Notes under the pieces: model-generated | Database searches by the model: none | Told to the model about the DNA's origin: nothing | What the model saw: the letters and a program-made list of their open reading frames with translations, nothing else | Program-made: the position numbers and the translations under genes | In this document: in pieces, positions 16,153 to 26,821 of the stretch | Layout: the number at the start of each line of letters is the position of its first letter | Position numbering within the stretch: position 1 is the stretch's first letter | Assembly (NCBI RefSeq): GCF_014884995.1 | Contig: NZ_JABMII010000008.1 | Span: forward strand, 124,001-188,000 | Source of the DNA: Spirabiliibacterium pneumoniae | GTDB lineage: Bacteria; Pseudomonadota; Gammaproteobacteria; Enterobacterales; Pasteurellaceae | Length of the DNA: 64,000 nt | Direction: 5' to 3'

Positions 16153-16176
16153 AGCTTATTTTTGAAGTAGGCGGAT

Positions 16177-16890
16177 TTAACTCTCCCCTTGGTTAAACTG
16201 AATTTTCACAGGTTCGGTAGTTTCGGTAAATTTTTTATCGGTGGTGCTGGAGAGTAGCCGTGCGATAGCGTTAAGGTAAGTAATTTCTAGGGTTTCGCGA
16301 CTGGTGGCGATCACGCCCATATCGTGTAAAAAGCCGTCGCCGACATCGTACATCCAACCGTGGAGTGAGAGCTTTTTGCCTCTGTCCCACGCAGCGCGCA
16401 CGATTGATGAGCAGCCGAGATTATACACTTGCTCTGCCACGTTGAGCTTGGTGAGCATGTTTGCGCGCTCTTCTGGCGGGATAGAGCCAAAAAGATGGCT
16501 GTGTTTGAGCCAAATATCGCGCAAGTGTAAAAGCCAGTTATCGATAAGCCCAAGGCTTTTGTTTTCCATCGCCGCTTTGATGCCGCCGCAGTTGGTGTGC
16601 CCGCAAATGATGATGTGTTCCACATCAAGGGCGTCAATGGCATATTGCACCACAGAAAGGCAATTGAGGTCGGTATGAATGACTTGGTTGGCCACATTGC
16701 GATGCACAAAAAGCTCACCTGGCCCAAGGTTGGTGAGTTTTTCGGCTGGCACGCGACTGTCTGAGCAGCCAATCCATAAATAATTAGGTTTTTGATGTTC
16801 TGCTAGTTCTTTGAAATAATTTGAATTTTCTTGCTGCATACGAATGGCCCAACTGTGGTTATTGGCCAGCAATTGCTCGATTTTTTTCAT
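16177..16890 (-). CDS. can: Beta-class carbonic anhydrase
   Basis: A 237-residue enzyme interconverting CO2 and bicarbonate. With the ATG at 16890, numbering equals that of the H. influenzae enzyme HICA. The zinc ligands are Cys42, Asp44, His98 and Cys101, and the three residues of the non-catalytic bicarbonate site, Trp39, Arg64 and Tyr181, are all present. This predicts the allosteric, pH-dependent type II behaviour known for HICA. An in-frame ATG two codons upstream is too close to the AGGA site. The CdiA fragment lies 24 bases downstream. Confidence 0.96.
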   Translation of the reverse strand: MKKIEQLLANNHSWAIRMQQENSNYFKELAEHQKPNYLWIGCSDSRVPAEKLTNLGPGELFVHRNVANQVIHTDLNCLSVVQYAIDALDVEHIIICGHTNCGGIKAAMENKSLGLIDNWLLHLRDIWLKHSHLFGSIPPEERANMLTKLNVAEQVYNLGCSSIVRAAWDRGKKLSLHGWMYDVGDGFLHDMGVIATSRETLEITYLNAIARLLSSTTDKKFTETTEPVKIQFNQGES

Positions 16891-16977
16891 TGTCATTATC
16901 CTGTATTAACTTCCTACAAGCTATAATACTGGCTTATGCCCGTGCTACACAAGCAAAAGTGCGGTCAGCAGAGATGA

Positions 16978-17004
16978 AAAAAGCCATGGAAACATGGCTT
17001 TTAA
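16978..17004 (-). terminator. Terminator at the end of the pheST-ihfA-nlpC operon
   Basis: AGCCATG and CATGGCT enclose loop GAAA, with A residues on one side and T residues on the other, so it can work on both strands. It lies directly after the 27-codon ORF. Confidence 0.8.
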
Positions 17005-17005
17005 A

Positions 17006-17089
17006 TTAAGAAAAAATCAGCGTGCCGAGAAAGACAATCATGCCCAAGGCGCCGATAACCGTAATTAATGCGTAAGTTAATGTGCTCAT
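17006..17089 (-). CDS. 27-residue single-span membrane protein
   Basis: A tiny ORF at the end of the operon, 34 bases after nlpC. It has a strong ribosome site (AGGAGTGTTT before the ATG) and is followed directly by a terminator. The product, MSTLTYALITVIGALGMIVF plus LGTLIFS, is almost wholly hydrophobic and would span the inner membrane once. I do not recognise a family. The ribosome site, position and terminator argue for a real gene; small membrane proteins of this kind often modulate a larger membrane complex. Confidence 0.65.
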   Translation of the reverse strand: MSTLTYALITVIGALGMIVFLGTLIFS

Positions 17090-17123
17090 AAACACTCCTT
17101 TTTTAGATTGTTACACCAGTGGT

Positions 17124-17615
17124 TTAAAGCCGTCTAGTTTGCCAATAAACCTTTTTCCAATAAGGCGAGTTGAGCGAGGAATAAATCACCCCGCCTTTGG
17201 TGGAGGCATGCAAGAATAAATCGTCTTTAACATAAATCCCCACATGGTAGCCATTTGGCCCCCGCCCTGTTTTAAAAAACACCAAATCACCTGTTTGAAT
17301 GTCGCGCCTTGAAACCCGTACCCCTTGCTTTGCTTGCGCTTTGGTGGTGCGTGGAAGCCTGATGTTAAAACGCTGAGCAAACGTGGTTTGTACAAAGCCT
17401 GAGCAATCTACACCCCGTCGAGATTGTCCTCCAAGCACATAAGGTGTACCCTGCCAGCTATGCTGCTGTTCGCTGAGCTGCGCAATCGTGTAGATAGGGT
17501 CTGGCAAGTGGGTGGTATAATGCCCTGTGCTTGCCACACGCTCTTCTTCTCCACCGCTTGATGAACACCCGACCAAAGCAGCCAGTATGAATGCCATAAC
17601 GGTTGTGCGCCACAT
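17124..17615 (-). CDS. nlpC: NlpC/P60-family lipoprotein endopeptidase
   Basis: A 163-residue outer-membrane-type lipoprotein with lipobox LVGC (Cys17) and a C-terminal NlpC/P60 domain. The papain-like residues are Cys71 (in VDCSGF), His124 (in YHVGIY) and His136 (in LHAST). Such enzymes cut the D-Glu to diaminopimelate bonds in peptidoglycan peptides, as MepS does in E. coli. It follows ihfA by 5 bases; in H. influenzae the same order is found. Confidence 0.88.
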   Translation of the reverse strand: MWRTTVMAFILAALVGCSSSGGEEERVASTGHYTTHLPDPIYTIAQLSEQQHSWQGTPYVLGGQSRRGVDCSGFVQTTFAQRFNIRLPRTTKAQAKQGVRVSRRDIQTGDLVFFKTGRGPNGYHVGIYVKDDLFLHASTKGGVIYSSLNSPYWKKVYWQTRRL

Positions 17616-17620
17616 TTCAA

Positions 17621-17920
17621 TCAGGCCTTGCGTGAATATTGTTGTGCCACGCGTGAGCGCAATTTTTGCCCTGGTTTGAACACAACCACTCGGCGGGCGG
17701 AAACAGCTACACTTTCACCCGTTTTAGGATTGCGTCCTGGACGTGATTTTTTATCTCTCAATTGAAAATTGCCAAAGCCTGAGAGTTTAACATCTTCACC
17801 TTGTTCTAAACAGGTGCGAATTTGCTCAAAAAAACTTTCCACCAACTCTTTAGCTTCACGTTTACTCAAATCGAGCTTTTCAATCAAATACTCTGCAATT
17901 TCTACTTTCGTTAAAGTCAT
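17621..17920 (-). CDS. ihfA: Integration host factor subunit alpha
   Basis: A 99-residue DNA-bending protein that pairs with IhfB. The HU/IHF signature [20 protein letters not shown] lies in the beta-arm region with the intercalating proline in RNPKTG. It acts in nucleoid structure, recombination and promoter control, and would serve the integrase of the element in this window. It follows pheT by 3 bases, the conserved pheST-ihfA order. Confidence 0.97.
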   Translation of the reverse strand: MTLTKVEIAEYLIEKLDLSKREAKELVESFFEQIRTCLEQGEDVKLSGFGNFQLRDKKSRPGRNPKTGESVAVSARRVVVFKPGQKLRSRVAQQYSRKA

Positions 17921-17923
17921 AGT

Positions 17924-20311
17924 TTAATCTCTCAAATAAGCATTAAAACGCTGCTTCAACTCAGATACAACATTCGATACTATCTGGGTAATATCGTCTT
18001 CTTCGAGCGTTTTTTGTTGGTCTTGTAAAATCAAGCTGATCGCAAGACTTTTACACCCATCGGCCACTCCTGTGCCTTGATAAACATCAAACAAGTTAAC
18101 TTGAGTGAGCGTTTCACCTGCAGCGCTACGACACGCTGCAACAACATCTGCTGCAGCGACATCTTGGCTGACCACAACAGCAATATCCCTGCGATTGGCA
18201 GGAAAACGAGAAATTGGCTTGGCTTGCACAATGTCGCGCTCGGCAAGGGCTGACCACAAAATCTCAAACACAATTGCACGACCGTTAATGCCTAGACTTT
18301 GCGCAATTTGTGGGTGCAGGCTACCAATAAAGCCCACTTCTTGCCCATCTAGTACTATCGCAGCCGACTGCCCAGGATGCAGGGCTGGAAAAACTTTGCT
18401 GACATAAATTACACGGCTGGCTGCACGAGTAAGTTGCAAGATGCTGTCCAAATCACCTTTGAGGTCATAAAAGTCCGCACTTTCGCTCTTTTCAAACCAA
18501 TTTTCATTGTGCCGCGGACCAGTTATGACCGCACTTAGCACAAATTCTTGGCGCACGCCAGCTTCAGCGTTTTCATCAGGGACAAAACGCAGACCTGTTT
18601 CAAACAAACGGATGCGATTTTGTTGGCGATTTTGGTTATACACCAATGCGCCTAAAAGCCCAGGCAGCAATGACAAACGCATCGCCGACATATCGGCTGA
18701 AATTGGGTTCGGCAAAATCAAGGCTGGCTGCTCTGGGTGCAATTTTTGTTGTACTTTTGGGTCAACAAAGCTGTAAGTCACCGCTTCTTGGTAGTCACGA
18801 TCAACAAGTGCGGTTTTAATGCGTGAAAGCGCCACATCGGCCTCTTTATGCTCACGCATCGTCAAGTGTGCCAATGGTGCACAATTTGGAATAGCGTTAT
18901 AGCCATAAATGCGTGCGACTTCTTCAATCAAATCTTCTTCAATGGCAATATCAAAACGCCAGCTGGTTGGTTTTGCCGTCCATTGGTCATTAAAGAATGT
19001 CACATCAAACCCAAGCCGAGTCAAAATGTCAGTCACGATGTCATCCTCAATGTGATGACCTAGCAGCGAATCAAGCTTACTACGGCGCAATGTTACGCTG
19101 TTTTGTTTTGGTAAGTCTGTCTCGCTGACCACTTCACAAATCTCACCAGCTTCACCGCCACAAATCTCAATCAAAAGTGCGGTCGCGCGCTCCATTGCGT
19201 GACGTTGTAACATGTAATCCACGCCACGTTCAAAACGGTGAGATGAATCCGTATGTAAGCCATATTGACGCGCACGCCCTGTAATCGCCAGTGGCGCAAA
19301 AAAGGCAGATTCTAAAATCACATTTCGGGTGCCTGATGTAACCCCTGTGTGCAACCCTCCAAAAATACCCGCCATCGCAACAGGCCCAGTTTGATCGGCA
19401 ATAACTAGCGTATTCGCTTTTAATTTTACGTCACTTTCATCCAGTAATGTCAGCTGCTCGCCTTCTTTCGCCATACGCACCACAATCGGTTGGCTTATTT
19501 TATCGGCATCGAAGGCGTGCATCGGCTGCCCTAATTCCAACAAAATATAGTTGGTGACATCCACCACTGGATCGATCGAGCGCAGGCCACAACGGCGCAG
19601 TTTCTCTTGCATCCATAATGGTGTGTCTGCCTGTACATTCACATTTTTAATCACTCGCGCAAGATAACGCGGACATGCTTGAGGTGCTTGCACATCAATG
19701 GCGACCTTATCGCTTAACGTTGATTTAACTGGCGCAATGACAGGCTCGCTGGCATCTACTCTATTAACAACCCCTAGCTCACGCGCAACACCACGCACGC
19801 TTAAACAATCCGCACGGTTTGGGGTTAAACTAATTTCAATTGAGTTGTCATCGAGCTTAAGATACGCCCGCAAATCTTGCCCAACGGGTGCATCTGCTGG
19901 CAGTTCAATGATGCCGCTGGAATCAAGCTCGATACCCAGCTCTTTGTAAGAACACAGCATGCCTTCAGACGGTTCGCCACGCAGCTTCGCTTTTTTAATT
20001 TTAAAATCGCCTGGCAACACAGCCCCAACGGTGGCGCAAGCCACTTTTAAGCCTTGACGACAGTTAGGTGCACCACAAACGATATCCAGCAGGGTATCTC
20101 CCCCCACATTGACTTTGGTTACGCGCAGTTTATCTGCGTTCGGGTGTTGTTTGCATTCAACGACTTCACCAACCACTACACCTGAGAAGTCGCCCGCGCA
20201 AGGTTCAATGCCGTCCACTTCAAGGCCAAGCATGGTAATTTGTTCGGCTAACTCAGCTGTTGAGATAGCGGGATTGACCCACTCACGCAGCCATAATTCA
20301 TTTAATTTCAT
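17924..20311 (-). CDS. pheT: Phenylalanine--tRNA ligase beta subunit
   Basis: A 795-residue subunit of the alpha2-beta2 synthetase. The domain order is standard: N-terminal tRNA-binding OB fold (residues about 40-150, [19 protein letters not shown]), B3/B4 editing region, B5 and catalytic-like core, and C-terminal anticodon-binding FDX-ACB domain beginning near [15 protein letters not shown]. Length equals the E. coli protein (795). It follows pheS with a 10-base gap. Confidence 0.97.
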   Translation of the reverse strand: MKLNELWLREWVNPAISTAELAEQITMLGLEVDGIEPCAGDFSGVVVGEVVECKQHPNADKLRVTKVNVGGDTLLDIVCGAPNCRQGLKVACATVGAVLPGDFKIKKAKLRGEPSEGMLCSYKELGIELDSSGIIELPADAPVGQDLRAYLKLDDNSIEISLTPNRADCLSVRGVARELGVVNRVDASEPVIAPVKSTLSDKVAIDVQAPQACPRYLARVIKNVNVQADTPLWMQEKLRRCGLRSIDPVVDVTNYILLELGQPMHAFDADKISQPIVVRMAKEGEQLTLLDESDVKLKANTLVIADQTGPVAMAGIFGGLHTGVTSGTRNVILESAFFAPLAITGRARQYGLHTDSSHRFERGVDYMLQRHAMERATALLIEICGGEAGEICEVVSETDLPKQNSVTLRRSKLDSLLGHHIEDDIVTDILTRLGFDVTFFNDQWTAKPTSWRFDIAIEEDLIEEVARIYGYNAIPNCAPLAHLTMREHKEADVALSRIKTALVDRDYQEAVTYSFVDPKVQQKLHPEQPALILPNPISADMSAMRLSLLPGLLGALVYNQNRQQNRIRLFETGLRFVPDENAEAGVRQEFVLSAVITGPRHNENWFEKSESADFYDLKGDLDSILQLTRAASRVIYVSKVFPALHPGQSAAIVLDGQEVGFIGSLHPQIAQSLGINGRAIVFEILWSALAERDIVQAKPISRFPANRRDIAVVVSQDVAAADVVAACRSAAGETLTQVNLFDVYQGTGVADGCKSLAISLILQDQQKTLEEDDITQIVSNVVSELKQRFNAYLRD

Positions 20312-20321
20312 CTATCTCACC

Positions 20322-21422
<1,101 letters not shown>

Positions 21423-21495
21423 CTAATTTATTAACGATTCGGTGTGGCTATATAATACTCTAATAAATTTGAAAAATCATCTAGTTATTAGACTT

Positions 21496-21789
21496 TTACC
21501 ACCACCATGGATAAAAATTCGCCCCGATGCTTGGGCCATAAAAATCACCCAAAGCGTAGCCAAAGCCAACACGAGGGGCAATGCGCACGGGTTGTGTCCG
21601 CACAGGCTGAGCATAATCGCTGGCATTTAGCACGCTTTGTGTTTGATTTTGCGACGTTTTTTGCTTAGCATTTGGCGCTGGGGTTTGGTGTTCTGCCTGA
21701 TAACTTGGCAATGCGCTATCGCCAGATATTGGGGTCTGCGTGCAAGCACTCAACAATGCACTTGCGCTGATAAGAATAAAGCGATACAT
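21496..21789 (-). CDS. Small lipoprotein of unknown function
   Basis: A 97-residue protein with a signal peptide and lipobox LLSAC near residue 16. A Gln/Ser/Ala/Pro-rich low-complexity middle follows, and the end is aromatic-rich (GYALGDFYGPSIGANFYPWWW). The ATG at 21789 has GAGGAG upstream. I know no function. The C-terminal pattern, also found in other small Pasteurellaceae lipoproteins, suggests an envelope role. Confidence 0.75.
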   Translation of the reverse strand: MYRFILISASALLSACTQTPISGDSALPSYQAEHQTPAPNAKQKTSQNQTQSVLNASDYAQPVRTQPVRIAPRVGFGYALGDFYGPSIGANFYPWWW

Positions 21790-21829
21790 AACGCTCCTCA
21801 TAATAATAAATAATCAGCGTGATTATACA

Positions 21830-21865
21830 CAAAAAAACCGCACTTTAATGACTAAAGTGCGGTTT
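21830..21865 (-). terminator. USS-pair terminator of fabA
   Basis: AAACCGCACTTTA and TAAAGTGCGGTTT flank a 5-base loop and, read on the minus strand, end in seven T residues. Both arms contain a complete USS core. Confidence 0.88.
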
Positions 21866-21878
21866 GATTACGATGAAA

Positions 21879-22406
21879 TTAAAATGTGGTGGTGTCTTGG
21901 AACAAGCCCACTTTGAGATCAGTTGCGGTGTATATAACACGCCCGTCAACTTCCACTTCACCGTCGGCCACGCCCATCACCAATTTACGGTTAATCACCC
22001 GTTTAAGGTGCAAGCGATAAATGACCTTTTTCGCGCTAGGCAAAATTTGCCCCGTGAATTTCACTTCGCCCACGCCTAACGCACGCCCTTTGCCTTTACC
22101 GCCAAGCCAGCCAAGATAAAAGCCCACAAGTTGCCACATGGCATCTAAGCCCAAACAGCCTGGCATCACAGGGTCGTTAATAAAATGACATTGGAAGAAC
22201 CATAAATCGGGCTTAATGTTAAACACTGCTTCCACATAGCCTTTGCCAAAATGCCCACCATCTTCACGCATTGTGGTGATTTCATCCATCATCAACATCG
22301 GTGGTGCAGGCAATGGCGGGCCATCCTGCCCAAAAAGCTCTCCTTTACCTGATGCAATCAACTCATCATAGGTATATGACGATTTTTTGTTAATGGAATT
22401 GCTCAT
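21879..22406 (-). CDS. fabA: 3-hydroxydecanoyl-ACP dehydratase/isomerase
   Basis: A 175-residue hot-dog-fold enzyme that dehydrates 3-hydroxydecanoyl-ACP and isomerises the product to the cis-3 form, the branch point of unsaturated fatty acid synthesis. The active-site His74 ([10 protein letters not shown]) and Asp88 (GLDAMWQL) correspond to His70 and Asp84 of E. coli FabA. It is preceded by the Lon-like gene on the same strand, the order known from H. influenzae. Confidence 0.97.
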   Translation of the reverse strand: MSNSINKKSSYTYDELIASGKGELFGQDGPPLPAPPMLMMDEITTMREDGGHFGKGYVEAVFNIKPDLWFFQCHFINDPVMPGCLGLDAMWQLVGFYLGWLGGKGKGRALGVGEVKFTGQILPSAKKVIYRLHLKRVINRKLVMGVADGEVEVDGRVIYTATDLKVGLFQDTTTF

Positions 22407-22494
22407 TCGCTCTGTTCTCCTTTTTCGCGCTGCAATGACGGCATTCTAGCAGAGTTAAATCAAATTGAAAACAGCTCACAAGTGTATGCTGAAA

Positions 22495-24126
22495 TTATTT
22501 CTTGAATTTAGCCAAGCCTTGTACAAGTACACGATAAAAATGCCCAACCGCACTTTGCGTTTTATTCTCTAGCCTTGCTGAGATAAGATCAGACAATGAC
22601 TCAACGGTAGCGTCATCGCTAAACAGGGGTTGACCAGTTAAAATAGCTAACGCTTGTTCAACATTTTCCACACACCAGATCGCAAACTGACCTGTTTTCA
22701 CTGCCGCAATCACTTCTGGGTGCAGGCTAAGTTGTGAGCATGTGATTTTAGGAATAATCACCCCCTGCTCGCCAGTGAGTCCGCGCCGTTGACAAAGGGC
22801 AAAAAAGCCTTCAATTTTTTGATTCACCCCGCCGACACTGTGTACCCGCCCACTTTGGTCAATGGCGCCCGTGATCGCAATATGTTGCGCAATTGGCACC
22901 TCGGCCAACGCACTCACCAATGCACAAAATTGCGCCAATGATGCGCTGTCGCCGTCAATGTCGGAATAAGACTGTTCAAAGACAATCGCAGCAGAAAACG
23001 GCAATTGTGCTGGCAAGTTGAGCATATGAGCAAGGCAATATTGCGCCAGCATTGTACCTTTGCCGTGAACATTGCCCGCCAAATCATTTTTGCGCTCAAC
23101 ATCGGTGATTTCCCCCTCGCCAAGCTGCACAGTGCAGGTAATGCGACTTGGCTCGCCAAAGCTGATCGGTGTACCTGCATATTCCACGACCGACAACCCA
23201 TTAACTTGCCCGATGCGAGCGCCTTGGGTTTCAATAAAAATTTGCTGGTTGACGTATTCCCGCAGGCTCAAATCCGCCAACGAAGCATATTGATAGCGAA
23301 TGCGATCGGCATAACGCCAAACCGCACTTTGGTCGATTTCTGCTCCCTCACAAAGTGCGGTCATGCGATGAATTTGCCCTTGTAACTTAGCAAGTGCAAT
23401 CGGCTGCAGCTGTCCATCTTCACTTTCACGCGCACCCAATTGATACAACGCTGCCAACCCGTCCACCGAAAACAGCTTGCCCGAGGTTTGTACAATACCT
23501 TGCACAAGCCCCGCCCACTGCTGTAATGTGGCAGGTGTACTGGTGTCAAAGTAGTGTTCAATTTCGCTGTATTGCGCCAATTCATACAACGTTTCATCGA
23601 GTTGCATCAAGGCAGCTAACTGCTCACGCGAGCCGAGCAATATCAATTTAAATGCCACTTTCACAGGCGCAGGCTCTGGCAGATTGGCTTTTTCAGGCAA
23701 TGGCCAGTGCAGCTGCCCTGTTTGCAACGCGTGTTTTAATACAAACCACCACTGTGGATGCTGCACCAATGCCGTGACACCGAGCAACAATACCCCACCG
23801 TCAGCTTGCTGCAACAAACCAGGCTGACAGTCCACTTGTCCATGGCTGTTGTAAACACGGCCAAACAGCGTGCTGTGTTGAAAATATAACGCACTCACCA
23901 CAGTCTGCACGCCCAGTGTGCGCAAGTGCTGGGCAATCAATTCACCATAACAGGCGATATCTTCACATTTCAATACTAACGCTCGCCCCATTGGCGCTGT
24001 CAGCAAATCACTCAATGCCGAACACGCGCGCCCTTGCAGTGCCATAAAAGGCTGTATTTGATGAATATCAAAGTCAAAGTGCGGTTGTGGGGCAAGGGCT
24101 GCATAAGATAAAGGTTGTATGCTCAC
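22495..24126 (-). CDS. Lon-like S16 protease (YcbZ/LonH family)
   Basis: A 543-residue protein with a reduced AAA-like N-terminal half and a C-terminal S16 protease domain. The Ser of the Ser-Lys dyad is in DGDSASLAQF and the Lys in GGVNQKIEGFF, so the protease is intact. A classical Walker A motif is not evident, so ATP dependence is doubtful. It starts with GTG behind GAGAA. The gene lies divergently from matP and upstream of fabA, as ycbZ does in E. coli. Confidence 0.88.
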   Translation of the reverse strand: MSIQPLSYAALAPQPHFDFDIHQIQPFMALQGRACSALSDLLTAPMGRALVLKCEDIACYGELIAQHLRTLGVQTVVSALYFQHSTLFGRVYNSHGQVDCQPGLLQQADGGVLLLGVTALVQHPQWWFVLKHALQTGQLHWPLPEKANLPEPAPVKVAFKLILLGSREQLAALMQLDETLYELAQYSEIEHYFDTSTPATLQQWAGLVQGIVQTSGKLFSVDGLAALYQLGARESEDGQLQPIALAKLQGQIHRMTALCEGAEIDQSAVWRYADRIRYQYASLADLSLREYVNQQIFIETQGARIGQVNGLSVVEYAGTPISFGEPSRITCTVQLGEGEITDVERKNDLAGNVHGKGTMLAQYCLAHMLNLPAQLPFSAAIVFEQSYSDIDGDSASLAQFCALVSALAEVPIAQHIAITGAIDQSGRVHSVGGVNQKIEGFFALCQRRGLTGEQGVIIPKITCSQLSLHPEVIAAVKTGQFAIWCVENVEQALAILTGQPLFSDDATVESLSDLISARLENKTQSAVGHFYRVLVQGLAKFKK

Positions 24127-24250
24127 AGTGTTCTCTCAGTTCATTTAACTTTGGGTATTATAACCCTATCACGCCAATATTCACAAAGCCTAAAAAGCCC
24201 TGTATACTGTGTAAAAGTGACATTGTCACGAATACAGTTTAGGGGGAGCA

Positions 24251-24697
24251 ATGAAATACCAAAAATTAGAAAATCAAGAAGCGCAGTGGAAATGGCTCTA
24301 TTTAGCAAAAAAAATCCGCAACGGGGAAAATATCACCCGCTACGATGAACAAAGCTTGGCCAACGACAAAGCCAATATCCTACTACAAGCACAAAATTAC
24401 CCAGCATTAATTGAACAGTGGATTGCTCAACATCTCGCGCCCTCCTTGACTGTCAAACTCGATCAAGCTATCCGCGCTCGGCGCAAGCGGTATTTCAATG
24501 GCGAAAAACGCAGCACCAAGAAAAAATCTATTGATTTGGAATACCACGTTTGGGCACGGCTGTCGCGCCATTCACGCAAGATGAAAATGACGCTTTCTGA
24601 AACCATTATGTATATGATTGATGAAGCTGAAAACAAAGAACGCTACGCCAGCAAAATGGACTTAATGAAGAAAAATCTCCAGCAGCTACTTGAATAA
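24251..24697 (+). CDS. matP: Macrodomain Ter protein MatP
   Basis: A 148-residue DNA-binding protein that organises the terminus region by binding matS sites and slows segregation of the terminus. The N-terminal helical domain and the C-terminal ribbon-helix-helix followed by a coiled coil (RHSRKMKMTLSETIMYMIDE) fit the family. It starts behind a GGGGGAG site and is divergent from the Lon-like gene, the same neighbour pair as in E. coli. Confidence 0.94.
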   Translation: MKYQKLENQEAQWKWLYLAKKIRNGENITRYDEQSLANDKANILLQAQNYPALIEQWIAQHLAPSLTVKLDQAIRARRKRYFNGEKRSTKKKSIDLEYHVWARLSRHSRKMKMTLSETIMYMIDEAENKERYASKMDLMKKNLQQLLE

Positions 24698-24809
24698 TTT
24701 TTATCCAATGCCATCTATCCTGTTAACGAAACTGTGAACATTTTGCTCAAATATCTGTCATAGCTTTCGTTAGGCTTAACAATTTCTTTTACAGGATAGA
24801 GAACATTTT

Positions 24810-26210
24810 ATGAAAAAAAATAATTTTATTTTATCAACGCTGGCTGCAGCTGTACTGGGCTTGAGCTTGAGTACACTGCCTGCGTATGCCGAAAGCGCAA
24901 CAAACTTAGCTGAAAGCATTATCAAAACCCCAACGGTAGCAGCAAACGATGGCCAACAGCTGCCGAGTTTAGCGCCGATGTTACAAAAGGTATTGCCAAG
25001 TGTAGTCACCGTGAATGTTTCTGGCACGCAAAAGCAAGAATCATTAATCCCTGAGGAGTTTAAATTTTTCTTTGGACGTGACTTTGGCGCAGAACCACGG
25101 GAGTTTCAAGGGTTAGGCTCAGGGGTGATTATTGATGCGGATAAAGGTTATGTGCTGACCAACAATCACGTTATCGAAAACGCGGATAAAATCAGCCTCA
25201 CATTACAAGACGGTCGGGAATTTAAAGCCAAACTGATCGGCGCGGATAACAAATCTGATGTCGCCTTATTGCAAATGGAAAACCCGAAAAATCTCACTGC
25301 CATCACTGTTGCCAACTCTGACAAATTACGCGTGGGCGATTATGTGGTTGCCATCGGTAATCCATTTGGCCTTGGACAAACTGTAACGTCAGGTATTGTC
25401 TCTGCACTTGGTCGTTCAATGCTGTCAGGCAGTGGCAATTATGAAAACTACATTCAAACTGATGCAGCCGTCAACCGTGGCAATTCTGGCGGTGCGCTGA
25501 TTAACCTTAACGGTGAGCTGATCGGTATTAATACCGCGATCATCGCGCCAAGTGGTGGTAATGTCGGCATTGCCTTTGCGATCCCAAGTAATATGGCGAA
25601 TAATTTGGTGAAACAAATCATTGAATACGGTGAAGTTCGCCGTGGTATCTTGGGCATCAAAGGCGGTGAACTCAATGCCGATCTTGCCAAAGCGTTTGGC
25701 GTGGAAGCACAAAAAGGCGCATTTATCAGTGAGGTGATACCAAAATCGGCAGCGGAAGTGGCAGGATTGAAAGCTGGTGATGTGATCACCGCCATTGACG
25801 GACAGCCAATTAATAGCTTTGCTGAGCTGCGTGCTAAAGTAGCAACAACGGGTGCTGGCAAAACCGTGAAACTCACCTATCAACGTGAAGGGCAAAGCCA
25901 CGATACTGATGTTGTGCTGCAAGCCGACGACCAAAGCCAAACCACTGCCTCAAGCGTGATGCCTGCATTAAAAGGCGCAGAGCTTGGCAACTATAATAAA
26001 GATGGCGTGCAAGGCGTTGAAATTACCAATGTAGCGCCGAAATCAGAAGCGGATCGTTATGGATTGCAAAAAGGCGATGTGATTATTGGCGTTAACCGTC
26101 AACGAGTCAACAACATCAGCGAGTTGCGCAAAATGTTAGAGAAAAAACCGTCTGCGGTTGCACTCAATATTAAACGTGGCGACAGCAATTTCTATATGCT
26201 AGTGCAATAA
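24810..26210 (+). CDS. degQ: Periplasmic serine protease of the HtrA/DegQ type
   Basis: A 466-residue quality-control protease and chaperone. A signal peptide (cleavage near AYA-ES, residue 28) is followed by a trypsin-like domain with His120 (TNNHVIE), Asp150 (KSDVALL) and Ser226 (GNSGGAL), then two PDZ domains (about 255-350 and 365-460). The LA loop is short, which fits DegQ rather than DegP. H. influenzae has one such protein, often called HtrA. I looked for a sigma-E promoter upstream and found none convincing. Confidence 0.94.
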   Translation: MKKNNFILSTLAAAVLGLSLSTLPAYAESATNLAESIIKTPTVAANDGQQLPSLAPMLQKVLPSVVTVNVSGTQKQESLIPEEFKFFFGRDFGAEPREFQGLGSGVIIDADKGYVLTNNHVIENADKISLTLQDGREFKAKLIGADNKSDVALLQMENPKNLTAITVANSDKLRVGDYVVAIGNPFGLGQTVTSGIVSALGRSMLSGSGNYENYIQTDAAVNRGNSGGALINLNGELIGINTAIIAPSGGNVGIAFAIPSNMANNLVKQIIEYGEVRRGILGIKGGELNADLAKAFGVEAQKGAFISEVIPKSAAEVAGLKAGDVITAIDGQPINSFAELRAKVATTGAGKTVKLTYQREGQSHDTDVVLQADDQSQTTASSVMPALKGAELGNYNKDGVQGVEITNVAPKSEADRYGLQKGDVIIGVNRQRVNNISELRKMLEKKPSAVALNIKRGDSNFYMLVQ

Positions 26211-26228
26211 CCGACCGCACTTTGTTCC

Positions 26229-26257
26229 AATCCCCAGTTTTGCTGGGGATTTTTTTA
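26229..26257 (+). terminator. Terminator of degQ
   Basis: ATCCCCAG pairs with CTGGGGAT around TTTTG and is followed by seven T residues. One USS core lies just before it (ACCGCACTT at 26215). Confidence 0.88.
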
Positions 26258-26308
26258 TCTTGCAATTTTGCGCAACTGCCCTACAATCAGCCAAAAACAG
26301 GAGGCTCA

Positions 26309-26821
26309 ATGGCAGACCCACATATTAAATCCCCTATGGACATAGGGGATTATTTAACTGTTATTTTATACCGTTTAGGCTTTTTTTTCGCAGCGGGTGG
26401 CATTGGCTTACTGACCACTTCCACTTACGCGCACACGGGCTTTTTACTGTTAGCGATAGCTAGTACCTTGTGCGCTGGCAGTTTACATATTTACCTCAAA
26501 AAATTCCGCCTAATTTTGCAGTTTGCTACCTGGACTGGGCTAATTCTCGCCCTGCTCGACCTGCATACTCTCGCTCTGGGTGCATTTTTTGTGACCCTTG
26601 GAGGGTTATGTTTTAAAGAATATTTTTGCTTTCGTGTGCCATTATTAAATCTACAGCCACTCTTTTTAGTATTGTTGTGGGCTGCTCACACGTTTACAGG
26701 CTTAACAATAAGTACAATTTTAGCTGCATTATGTGGCGTATTATTTTTCTGGCTTGCGATCAAAAAAGCACGAATGCCACTGCATTTTGATATTGGAGAT
26801 AAATGCAAATATGAAGTTTAG
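26309..26821 (+). CDS. DUF2301-type integral membrane protein
   Basis: A 170-residue protein with five or six hydrophobic helices and a soluble start (MADPHIKSPMDIGDYLTVIL). The pattern CFRVPLLNL in the middle fits the DUF2301 family of uncharacterised inner-membrane proteins. I chose the ATG at 26309 because CAGGAGG lies just upstream; earlier in-frame starts run back into the degQ terminator. It overlaps the MOSC gene by 11 bases, so the two are coupled. Function unknown. Confidence 0.75.
   Translation: MADPHIKSPMDIGDYLTVILYRLGFFFAAGGIGLLTTSTYAHTGFLLLAIASTLCAGSLHIYLKKFRLILQFATWTGLILALLDLHTLALGAFFVTLGGLCFKEYFCFRVPLLNLQPLFLVLLWAAHTFTGLTISTILAALCGVLFFWLAIKKARMPLHFDIGDKCKYEV

Noticed and set aside
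24710-24809. Sigma-E promoter upstream of degQ
   Set aside because: GTGAACA and TCTGTC are present, but the spacer is about 13 bp instead of the usual 16.
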